64,000 nt of DNA, from assembly GCF_001423945.1 (NCBI RefSeq), contig NZ_LMPU01000002.1, positions 1-64,000 on the forward strand. Reading direction: 5' to 3'. The position numbers and the translations under genes were made by a program. Shown here piece after piece: positions 36,139-42,872 of this stretch; positions within the stretch are counted from its first letter, which is position 1, and every line of letters begins with the position of its first letter. The stretch is from Pedobacter sp. Leaf194. Lineage in GTDB: Bacteria > Bacteroidota > Bacteroidia > Sphingobacteriales > Sphingobacteriaceae. The notes under the pieces were generated by a model, which did not search any database, was not told the origin of the DNA, and was given only the letters and a program-made list of their open reading frames with translations.

Positions 36139-36144
36139 TTACAC

Positions 36145-37020
36145 GTGTTTGAAAAAATATACAGTCCTGTAGATAAAATAAAATTAATGGCATTTAATGA
36201 TTTAAATGTTAAACGGGATGATTTAATAGATCCTTACATTTCCGGAAACAAATGGAGAAAACTGAAGTACATCCTGGAAAAAGCTAAAGCGGAGCATAAA
36301 AATCATTTGGTAACATTTGGAGGAGCTTTTTCCAATCATTTAGTGGCAACTGCGGCCGCTGCATCGAGAAGCGGTTTAAAAGCTACCGCCTTTGTTCGTG
36401 GCGAAGAAGTTAAAAATGACATGTTGCTGCTTTGTACGCTCTATGGAATGGAACTTATTTTTGTTAGCAGGGAAAGTTACAGGAACAAAGCTGCCTTGTT
36501 CAACACCCGCTTTCTAAATGATGAGAATGCTTTTTTCATTGATGAAGGTGGGGCATCTGCCGAAGCGGTGAAAGGTTGTGCAGAAATAATAGACGAACTT
36601 GACGGTGAATACGACCATATCTTTTGTGCTGCCGGAACCGGTACAACCGCAGCAGGCCTTTTAGAAGGGGTAAAAAAACACAATCTCAAAACAAAAGTAC
36701 ACGTTGTTCCCGTTCTAAAGAATGGCTTTTTTATTAGAGATGAAATAACTAAGTACACGGCAGACTGCCCCAATTTAGTACTCCACAACGATTATCATTT
36801 TGGTGGATATGCGAAAACAACGCCTGAGCTGATTACTTTCATTAAAGATTTTATTTCCAAAACGGGCTTGCTCATCGACCCTGTGTATACCTCGAAGATG
36901 TTTTTTGCGATAACAGATCTTCAAAAGAAAGGTACTATTTCTGCTGATGAAAGAATTTTAGCTATTCATACTGGCGGCTTGCTGGGTATTTTTGGAATGA
37001 AGGATAAATTCAATTCTTAA
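36145..37020 (+). CDS. PLP-dependent D-cysteine desulfhydrase/ACC deaminase family enzyme
   Basis: A 291-residue fold-type II PLP enzyme. The PLP-binding Lys is in SGNKWRKLKYIL after VKRDDLIDPYI, the family signature; FSNHLVATAAAA and AGTGTTAAGLLEG (phosphate-binding loop) are also typical. Activity could be D-cysteine desulfhydrase or ACC deaminase; ACC deaminase is less usual in this group, and I cannot choose. The start is GTG, because the conserved region begins about 20 residues in and there is no ATG upstream. It begins directly after a terminator hairpin, so expression may depend on read-through. Confidence 0.85.
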   Translation: MFEKIYSPVDKIKLMAFNDLNVKRDDLIDPYISGNKWRKLKYILEKAKAEHKNHLVTFGGAFSNHLVATAAAASRSGLKATAFVRGEEVKNDMLLLCTLYGMELIFVSRESYRNKAALFNTRFLNDENAFFIDEGGASAEAVKGCAEIIDELDGEYDHIFCAAGTGTTAAGLLEGVKKHNLKTKVHVVPVLKNGFFIRDEITKYTADCPNLVLHNDYHFGGYAKTTPELITFIKDFISKTGLLIDPVYTSKMFFAITDLQKKGTISADERILAIHTGGLLGIFGMKDKFNS

Positions 37021-37070
37021 AAATAAAACTTTTAGGCATAAAAAAACGTATTCATAAAAAAGCGGAAGTT

Positions 37071-37322
37071 ATGAAAGTTAAGGGCACATTGGTTATTACC
37101 TTGGAAACTGGCGAGAAGGCGCTGATTTTACTCGCAGAAAATAAAAGCGAACAGGAAAAACTATATCACTATTTGTCTGTCGACGCATATAAGTTTAAAA
37201 GCGAAATTTCTGAAGAAGCTCCAAGAATCGACTTTATTTCAGCAGGATACAATGACGATGACGATCAGATAATCTGGGAGGATAATTACATTCCTGTTCC
37301 AAAATGGTACGAGAAAAATTAG
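37071..37322 (+). CDS. Small acidic unknown protein
   Basis: An 83-residue protein, likely cytoplasmic, with an N-terminal beta hairpin (KGTLVITLETGEKALILL) and an acidic middle (YNDDDDQIIWED). I do not recognise the family. It starts 50 bases after the PLP enzyme's stop and could share its transcript. Compositional character is natural, and the ATG start follows an AGCGGAAG stretch that could act as ribosome binding site. Confidence 0.6.
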   Translation: MKVKGTLVITLETGEKALILLAENKSEQEKLYHYLSVDAYKFKSEISEEAPRIDFISAGYNDDDDQIIWEDNYIPVPKWYEKN

Positions 37323-37470
37323 CTCGTGTCAGTCGTAAAAAGCCATCCTTTGCTAAATTCAACGAAAAAGTTTTCCACAATGCTTAAGTCCGAAACTGCT
37401 TTTTGTCTATAAACCAACTTTAAACTGTTTAAAGCTATTTTTTGTACCGGGGTTCAAAAAGCCCTTAAAA

Positions 37471-37500
37471 TTGCTATTCAGACACATTTTTGTAAATTTG
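37471..37500 (+). promoter_or_regulatory. Promoter of the lysine 6-transaminase gene
   Basis: TTG (37471-37473), 19 bases, then TAAATTTG (37493-37500): an exact match to the Bacteroidota form TTG-N19-TAnnTTTG, 22 bases before the ATG at 37523. Confidence 0.6.
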
Positions 37501-37522
37501 AGATACACCAATATCTCCGTTT

Positions 37523-38854
37523 ATGTATAAATTAACAGTGCCAGCCAACCAGGTTAACGAATCATTAAATAAGCATATCCTAGCAGATGGGTTCGACCTA
37601 ACCTACGATATGGAAAAAAGTAATGGTGCTTATATTTACGACTCAAAGTACAACAGAACTTTATTAGATTTCTTTACCTGTTTTGCTTCTGTGCCCCTCG
37701 GCTACAACCATCCAAAGATGATTAACGATGAGGAATTTAAAAAAAACCTGCTGCTCGCTGCAATGGCGAATCCTTCTAATTCTGATGTATACACACAGCA
37801 ATATGCCCAGTTTGTAGAAACATTCTCCCGGGTAGGTATCCCCGATTATTTGCCCCATGCATTTTTTATCGCCGGTGGCGCTTTAGCAGTAGAGAATGCA
37901 ATTAAGGTAGCTATGGATTGGAAAGTGCAAAAGAACTTTGCTAAAGGTTATACTGAAGAAAAGGGCTTTAAGGTTTTGCATTTTGAAAAAGCATTTCATG
38001 GGAGAACCGGCTATACATTGAGCTTAACGAACACTTTGCCGGATAAAACCAAGTGGTACGCCAAGTTCGACTGGCCACGGGTAACAACCCCAATTGTTAA
38101 ATTTCCTTTAGAAGCCGGCAATTTAAATCATGCTATCCAGTCTGAAGAATTGTCGATAGCACAGGTTAAGCAGGCATTTCTCGACTTTAAAGATGACATA
38201 TGTGCAATCATTATTGAGCCAATTCAATCTGAAGGTGGCGACAACCATTTAAGGGAAGAATTTCTCGTTACACTGCGAGAAATCGCCGATGAAAATGATG
38301 CCTTTTTAATTTACGACGAGGTACAAACCGGCGTTGGTTTAACCGGGAAATTTTGGTGTCATCAGCATTTTAGCGAGAAAGCCAGACCCGACATCGTTGC
38401 ATTTGGAAAGAAAATGCAGGTATGTGGCATTTTAGTGGGAAATAAAGTGGATGAAATTGAAACTAATGTTTTTAAAGTTCCAAGCAGGATAAACTCCACC
38501 TGGGGCGGAAACCTTGTAGATATGGTTCGTTCAACTCAAATTTTGCAAATTGTTGAGGAAGACAATTTGTGCGATAATGCGACAAACATTGGCAATTATC
38601 TTAAACAAAACCTTGAAAAACTTGCGCAAAAATTTGACTCGATAAGTAATGTTCGTGGAAAGGGTTTGCTGTGCGCTTTCGATTTTCCCGATAAAGAGAT
38701 CCGAAATTTGTTTATTAAGGAGGGCTTAGCAAACAATGTAATGTTTTTAGGTTGCGGTGATCGCACAATCCGTTTTAGGCCGGCGCTGTGTATCGAGAAA
38801 CAACATATTGACCAGGGCTTGACGGTAATGGAAAAAATATTGCCTTTATTGTAA
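37523..38854 (+). CDS. lat: L-lysine 6-transaminase
   Basis: A 443-residue class III PLP aminotransferase. The start region (DGFDLTYDMEKSNGAYIYDSK followed by RTLLDFFTCFASVPLGYNHP) is the specific signature of lysine 6-aminotransferases. It moves the epsilon-amino group of lysine to 2-oxoglutarate, giving 2-aminoadipate 6-semialdehyde. The acceptor-binding EPIQSEGGDNH, YDEVQTGVG and PLP Lys in AFGKKMQVCG are present. It has its own promoter at 37471. The next gene follows two bases after the stop, and a glutaryl-CoA dehydrogenase-like gene is convergent 1.8 kb away. Confidence 0.93.
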   Translation: MYKLTVPANQVNESLNKHILADGFDLTYDMEKSNGAYIYDSKYNRTLLDFFTCFASVPLGYNHPKMINDEEFKKNLLLAAMANPSNSDVYTQQYAQFVETFSRVGIPDYLPHAFFIAGGALAVENAIKVAMDWKVQKNFAKGYTEEKGFKVLHFEKAFHGRTGYTLSLTNTLPDKTKWYAKFDWPRVTTPIVKFPLEAGNLNHAIQSEELSIAQVKQAFLDFKDDICAIIIEPIQSEGGDNHLREEFLVTLREIADENDAFLIYDEVQTGVGLTGKFWCHQHFSEKARPDIVAFGKKMQVCGILVGNKVDEIETNVFKVPSRINSTWGGNLVDMVRSTQILQIVEEDNLCDNATNIGNYLKQNLEKLAQKFDSISNVRGKGLLCAFDFPDKEIRNLFIKEGLANNVMFLGCGDRTIRFRPALCIEKQHIDQGLTVMEKILPLL

Positions 38855-38856
38855 AC

Positions 38857-39258
38857 ATGAATAACAAAGTAATTGCCTATGTTATAGCTGCGCTAGCACT
38901 TATATTGGTGTTTTTCATGGTGAAGGACACGCTTAGCCAACCCGGCATCGATGACATGAAAGCGGGCTTTAAAGAGATCGCTAAATTCAGAAATGCCAAT
39001 AACACCGGCCCCGTTCAGCGAATTTACATAGTAACGGTAAAAGACACAATTTGGCAGGAGCTTGAAGAATACGGCAACTTAATGCCACACACAAAATATG
39101 GCAATACCAAAGTTTATTACTTTTTGGCTGGCAATAAGGTGCCAGAAAAATTGCAACCCGGCGACGTGAATTTTGACCCCGCGTTTAATAAATCCTGCAT
39201 CGCACTATTTGAAAAAAGTGCAATGAGCCAGGTAATTTTTAATAAGTACCCTTTCTAG
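38857..39258 (+). CDS. Unknown single-membrane-segment protein, cotranscribed with lat
   Basis: A 133-residue protein with one N-terminal membrane segment (about 5-22, VIAYVIAALALILVFFMV), then a soluble, probably periplasmic domain. That domain contains QRIYIVTVKDTIWQELEEYG and HTKYGNTKVYYF. I do not recognise a family. It starts two bases after lat, so the two are cotranslated. A link to lysine use is possible but unsupported. Confidence 0.68.
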   Translation: MNNKVIAYVIAALALILVFFMVKDTLSQPGIDDMKAGFKEIAKFRNANNTGPVQRIYIVTVKDTIWQELEEYGNLMPHTKYGNTKVYYFLAGNKVPEKLQPGDVNFDPAFNKSCIALFEKSAMSQVIFNKYPF

Positions 39259-39263
39259 CTTTG

Positions 39264-39297
39264 CGAGGTCTGTTCGATTTCATGGACAGACTTCGTA
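39264..39297. terminator. Possible bidirectional terminator between convergent genes
   Basis: CGAGGTCTGTTC pairs with GGACAGACTTCG with two G-U wobbles in an 11-12 base-pair stem. The T-tract is weak. It sits between the convergent unknown gene and the acyl-CoA dehydrogenase gene. Confidence 0.4.
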
Positions 39298-39304
39298 TTC
39301 TTCG

Positions 39305-40666
39305 TTAAACGAAAGCCGAAAATCCGGTTATTGCCCGCCCAACAATCAGCGTATTTATTTCCTTTGTTCCTTCGTACGAGTAGATTGCTTCCGCATCGGC
39401 AACAAAACGGGCAACATTATACTCAAGCAAAATTCCATTTCCACCCATCACCTCTCTCGCTTTGCTAACCACATCACGCGTTCTCAGCGAGCAAAAAACC
39501 TTTGCAAGCGATGCATGTTCATCTTTAAGCAAACCTTGATCCTGCAATTGAGATAGCCTGAAACATAAAGTTTGCATGGCTGTGAGGTTCGAGAGCATCT
39601 CCACCAAATGGTTTTGAATGAGTTGAAATGAAGCGATTGGCTTACCAAACTGCTTTCGCGTTCTGGTGTATTCCAGCGCATTCTCGTAGGCACCTCTTGC
39701 GCAACCTACAGCCTGCCAGGCTACGCCGGCTCTGGTCATTTGCAGAACTTTGGCCGTGTCTTTAAATGAATTTGCATTCTGAAGCCTGTCGGCTTCGTCT
39801 ATTTCGCAGTTGGTTAAAGTAATTATACCGTTTTGCACAATGCGAAGCGCCATTTTATCTTTCATCTTCTCGACTGCGAAACCTGGATTATCTTTTTTTA
39901 CGATGAATCCCTTTACCTGGTCGTCATCTTCGTCTCTAGCCCAAATAACCAAAATATCGGCAAATGTTGCATTGCCTATCCACTTTTTTTGGCCGTTTAA
40001 CACCCACTTATCGCCTTGCCTTTTACAGGTTGTTGTTAAGCCACCAGCTGCAGCTGAGCCTACCTCGGGTTCTGTTAAACCAAAAGCACCAATTATTTTA
40101 AATTGCTGCATTAATGGCAACCATTTTTGTTTCTGTTCTTCTGAACCACAAAGGTAAATTGAACCCATAGCCAAACCACTTTGCACGCCAAAAAAAGTTG
40201 AAATCGATGTATCTATTCTTGCCATTTCCATGGCCAAAATGCCTTCCATCAAATTGGATTTTCCCGGGCATCCATAGCCTTTATAGGTTAAACCACAGAT
40301 ATTAAGTTCTGCCAGTTTTGGTATAATTTCGAAAGGAAACTCTGCCCTATTCCAGTACTCGTTTACGATGGGCTTCACTTCCTTTTCTAAAAAAGCTCTA
40401 ACCCTAAGTTGTAATGCTCGGTCTTCATCTTTAAGCGCCTCGTCACCAAGGTGGTAAAAATCCCCCTCAACAGGAGGAAGTTCCTTTGTTTTCCTATCTC
40501 CGCCCATCATTTTCATCATTCCAGACAGTTGCTTTTCATCTAAACTGGAAATGGTTTCAACCATTTTAGGCAGATCAATTTTTTTCGACAGTGATCCGAG
40601 CTTTTCGAAATCTATGTGCTTAAAAAGATTATACGCGTTTTTTAGATTTGAGATTATATTCGCCAT
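39305..40666 (-). CDS. Glutaryl-CoA dehydrogenase-like acyl-CoA dehydrogenase
   Basis: A 453-residue FAD enzyme with an N-terminal extension of about 75 residues before the dehydrogenase fold. Conserved blocks: GLTEPEVGS, WIGNATFADILVIWA, TRKQFGKPIASFQLIQ, MGGNGI and the catalytic-Glu region YSYEGTKEINTLIVGRAITG. The wording of these blocks (GYGCPG, YEGT-x-INTLI-GRAITG) is closest to glutaryl-CoA dehydrogenases as I remember them. It may oxidise glutaryl-CoA from lysine or another medium-chain acyl-CoA. I start at the ATG at 40666 (MANIISN); a longer in-frame start exists at 40693. Confidence 0.87.
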   Translation of the reverse strand: MANIISNLKNAYNLFKHIDFEKLGSLSKKIDLPKMVETISSLDEKQLSGMMKMMGGDRKTKELPPVEGDFYHLGDEALKDEDRALQLRVRAFLEKEVKPIVNEYWNRAEFPFEIIPKLAELNICGLTYKGYGCPGKSNLMEGILAMEMARIDTSISTFFGVQSGLAMGSIYLCGSEEQKQKWLPLMQQFKIIGAFGLTEPEVGSAAAGGLTTTCKRQGDKWVLNGQKKWIGNATFADILVIWARDEDDDQVKGFIVKKDNPGFAVEKMKDKMALRIVQNGIITLTNCEIDEADRLQNANSFKDTAKVLQMTRAGVAWQAVGCARGAYENALEYTRTRKQFGKPIASFQLIQNHLVEMLSNLTAMQTLCFRLSQLQDQGLLKDEHASLAKVFCSLRTRDVVSKAREVMGGNGILLEYNVARFVADAEAIYSYEGTKEINTLIVGRAITGFSAFV

Positions 40667-40904
40667 TAGTGTCGTTTTAAAACTAACAAACAAGCAGCGA
40701 TTTTGTTGAAGGGACGTTAAATAGCAGGATTTTCAACCTGTTTAAGTTTTGCGAGAAAACCTTCGCAATAGACGGCAGATTATCAAGCGCATTGAAAAAA
40801 TAAGCCGGCTAGCATCATCAACAAAAAAAATAATGCTATATGAGCCTGACAGATTACCAGCGCTTAATCCGCGTTTTAAAGCTGTATTAAAGCGATACCT
40901 GGAG

Positions 40905-41621
40905 TTACTTCAAATCAAAGAGATTATTAACGCCAAGCAGCTTTCGGGATGTAAAGCCTTCGCCAAAGGTTGCGCCGATGCTTTTCCCAAATTCTCTTGA
41001 ACGTCCGATAACGGTTTCAAAAAATTCGGGAGAAGAAATATAAGTGTCCAATCCATCAACTTCGGGGTTAAAAAACTGAGTTTTAAAAGCCTGAATAGAT
41101 TTGATTTTGGTATCCATATGTTCGGTGATATCAACAATAATATCAGGTTTTAAATACCTGTCTTGAATAAATTGTAACAGCAAACGGGGGCGGTGAGCTT
41201 CCTGTATTTCCCCGTTAAATGAAGTTTCTATCTTCGGCAAGCCCGATAAAAAAACTGAATCATAAACGAGGTCACCAGCCCTTCCATGGTCGGGATGCCG
41301 GTCTTCCAGCGCATTACTTAAGATAATTTCTGGCTGATATTTTCTGATTATCTTGATTACTTCCAGTCTGTGATGCTCGTCATTTTGAAAAAAGCCATCT
41401 CTGAACCGCAAATTTTCCCGGGCATGCAAGCCTAAAATCTTTGCAGAATCTGCTGCTTCTTCATCGCGGGTTTCTGCTGTTCCCCTTGTTCCTAATTCGC
41501 CTCTGGTTAAATCGACAATTCCAACTTTTTTACCTAACGCTATATGCTTTAAAATTGTTCCCGAACAACAGAGTTCTGCATCATCCGGGTGAACTGCTAT
41601 TACTAAAATATCTAACTTCAT
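40905..41621 (-). CDS. bshB1: Bacillithiol biosynthesis deacetylase BshB1
   Basis: A 238-residue LmbE/PIG-L family zinc deacetylase that removes the acetyl group from GlcNAc-malate in bacillithiol synthesis. The zinc-site motif AVHPDDAELCCSGT lies near the N-terminus, followed by TRGELGTRGT, RDEEAADSAKILGL, DRHPDHGRAGD and FGEGF at the C-terminus, all characteristic of BshB1. It starts five bases after the glutathione-peroxidase-like gene in one operon. No other bsh gene is in the window. Confidence 0.93.
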   Translation of the reverse strand: MKLDILVIAVHPDDAELCCSGTILKHIALGKKVGIVDLTRGELGTRGTAETRDEEAADSAKILGLHARENLRFRDGFFQNDEHHRLEVIKIIRKYQPEIILSNALEDRHPDHGRAGDLVYDSVFLSGLPKIETSFNGEIQEAHRPRLLLQFIQDRYLKPDIIVDITEHMDTKIKSIQAFKTQFFNPEVDGLDTYISSPEFFETVIGRSREFGKSIGATFGEGFTSRKLLGVNNLFDLK

Positions 41622-41626
41622 CTAAT

Positions 41627-42139
41627 TTACCTGGTATTGTTTTCCAGCAGGCGCTGAATTTTCTTTTTAATTTTAGAACTTAACGGCTTTGTAAAAGGGA
41701 AAAAATAATCTTCAACTTCGCCTTTCTGATTAACAAGATATTTGTGGAAATTCCACCTCGGTGTTGAACTTAACTTGCTATTTAACTTCTTATCACTCAG
41801 AAACTGATATAATGGATGCGCCTGTGCGCCACGAACCATAATTTTATCGAAAACGGGAAATTTTACACCATGATTTATCTCACAAAAAGAACTTATCTCG
41901 TTCCCGTTTAATGGCTCTTGCTTCCCGAAATCATTTGTTGGAAAACCTAGAATTTCAAAATCAGGATTGTTAATTTCATCTTTTAATTGCTGTAATTCGC
42001 CCAGCTGGGGTGTAAAACCACATTCTGATGCCGTGTTTACAATGAGTACCACCTTATTTCTATAGGCTGATAAAAGCTGATCTTCGCCTGTAATCTTTTT
42101 CACCTTAAATGAATAGATATTCGGAATATTTTCCTTCAT
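41627..42139 (-). CDS. Glutathione peroxidase-family thiol peroxidase
   Basis: A 170-residue thioredoxin-fold peroxidase. The active-site Cys (in place of selenocysteine) is in VNTASECGFTPQ; the Gln (FGKQEP), Trp-Asn (RWNFHKYL) and family block LGFPTNDFG are present. There is no signal peptide, so it is cytoplasmic. It lies five bases before bshB1 and nine after a DUF4294 gene, a tight operon. That context suggests it may draw reducing power from bacillithiol or a thioredoxin-type donor, not glutathione (inference). Confidence 0.92.
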   Translation of the reverse strand: MKENIPNIYSFKVKKITGEDQLLSAYRNKVVLIVNTASECGFTPQLGELQQLKDEINNPDFEILGFPTNDFGKQEPLNGNEISSFCEINHGVKFPVFDKIMVRGAQAHPLYQFLSDKKLNSKLSSTPRWNFHKYLVNQKGEVEDYFFPFTKPLSSKIKKKIQRLLENNTR

Positions 42140-42148
42140 TTTTTGCGG

Positions 42149-42763
42149 TTATTGATAAAAGCCTGAAGACCTGATAATGGATTCGATGTCCCTATCCTCA
42201 TTTTTATCGTAAGTACTTTTTAGATTATGACCAACAACGCGGGCAATAATCTGATATGAAAATGCTGCAAAACCACCCTTTGTTTGTTTAATAATATCAT
42301 AAGTGGTACGGCCAACCTCCCTATCAATTAGTTTTGTTAAAATCTGGCCTTGAGTTATCGTTAAATCTTTGATTTCACGATTAAACATATCTTTAATTTC
42401 TTTATCGCATTGTTTAACCAATACTTTCTGATCTTTTTTCTCTGGCGCCGTGAGCAAATCACGCTCCAGCTGTTCATACCTTCTTTTTGCAAATAAAGCG
42501 TAAGGCATTACCTTTAAAACATTGTATCGTAACCGGTTAAAAGCAGCCTGCTCCTGCGGCGACTTCCAAATCCTTGCCGCAAAAATGGAAACATCATTAA
42601 GCTGCATCCACGGAATCATGATTCCATTATCATTTGTTGATGCTACACGTATCGTATCTGTTTTCCCCAGTTTGGGAAACACGGGTGCGCTATTATCCTG
42701 GGCTTTTAGTGAAACACTAAAAATCATGACAATAAACAGAATGATTAGCCCTTTAAATTTCAT
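42149..42763 (-). CDS. DUF4294 secreted protein
   Basis: A 204-residue protein with a Sec signal peptide (about 1-21, ending KAQ). It contains blocks I associate with DUF4294: NGIMIPWMQLNDVSIFAARIW, RLRYNVLKVMPYALFAKRRYEQLERDL, and ILTKLIDREVGRTTYDIIKQTKGGF. The helical C-terminal half repeats RxxY-type positions. Function unknown; found mainly in Bacteroidota. The start is ATG 42763 rather than an in-frame ATG at 42781. It is the first gene of the operon with the peroxidase and BshB1. Confidence 0.85.
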   Translation of the reverse strand: MKFKGLIILFIVMIFSVSLKAQDNSAPVFPKLGKTDTIRVASTNDNGIMIPWMQLNDVSIFAARIWKSPQEQAAFNRLRYNVLKVMPYALFAKRRYEQLERDLLTAPEKKDQKVLVKQCDKEIKDMFNREIKDLTITQGQILTKLIDREVGRTTYDIIKQTKGGFAAFSYQIIARVVGHNLKSTYDKNEDRDIESIIRSSGFYQ

Positions 42764-42778
42764 AAATTTATACCTCAA

Positions 42779-42786
42779 CAAAGTTA
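42779..42786 (-). promoter_or_regulatory. Candidate -7 promoter box for the DUF4294-gpx-bshB1 operon
   Basis: Minus-strand TAACTTTG fits TAnnTTTG, 15 bases before the DUF4294 ATG. It also overlaps an upstream in-frame start (42781), which argues for the later ATG. No clear -33 box. Confidence 0.35.
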
Positions 42787-42872
42787 GGTGTTATTTCATA
42801 TATTAGGAGTTTTAGAAAACTAATATAAGTTTTATTCGAGAATAAGACGCAATTTTTACGCAAAAAATACAA

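Larger units (their letters stand above)
35551..36144. other. Long AT-rich intergenic region
   Basis: About 590 bases between the divergent rluD-like gene and the PLP enzyme at 36145. It holds a -7-like TATCTTTG (35757-35764) followed by a 29-residue frame (35796-35885), a 25-residue cationic frame (36004-36081) and a strong terminator hairpin at 36109-36138. No tRNA or known RNA family is recognised. Its size and AT content are unusual for this gene-dense window. Confidence 0.55.

Noticed and set aside
40749..41000. 83-residue plus-strand frame overlapping the end of bshB1
   Set aside because: Its last third is antisense to bshB1, it has no plausible ATG at its start, and the residues do not suggest a family.
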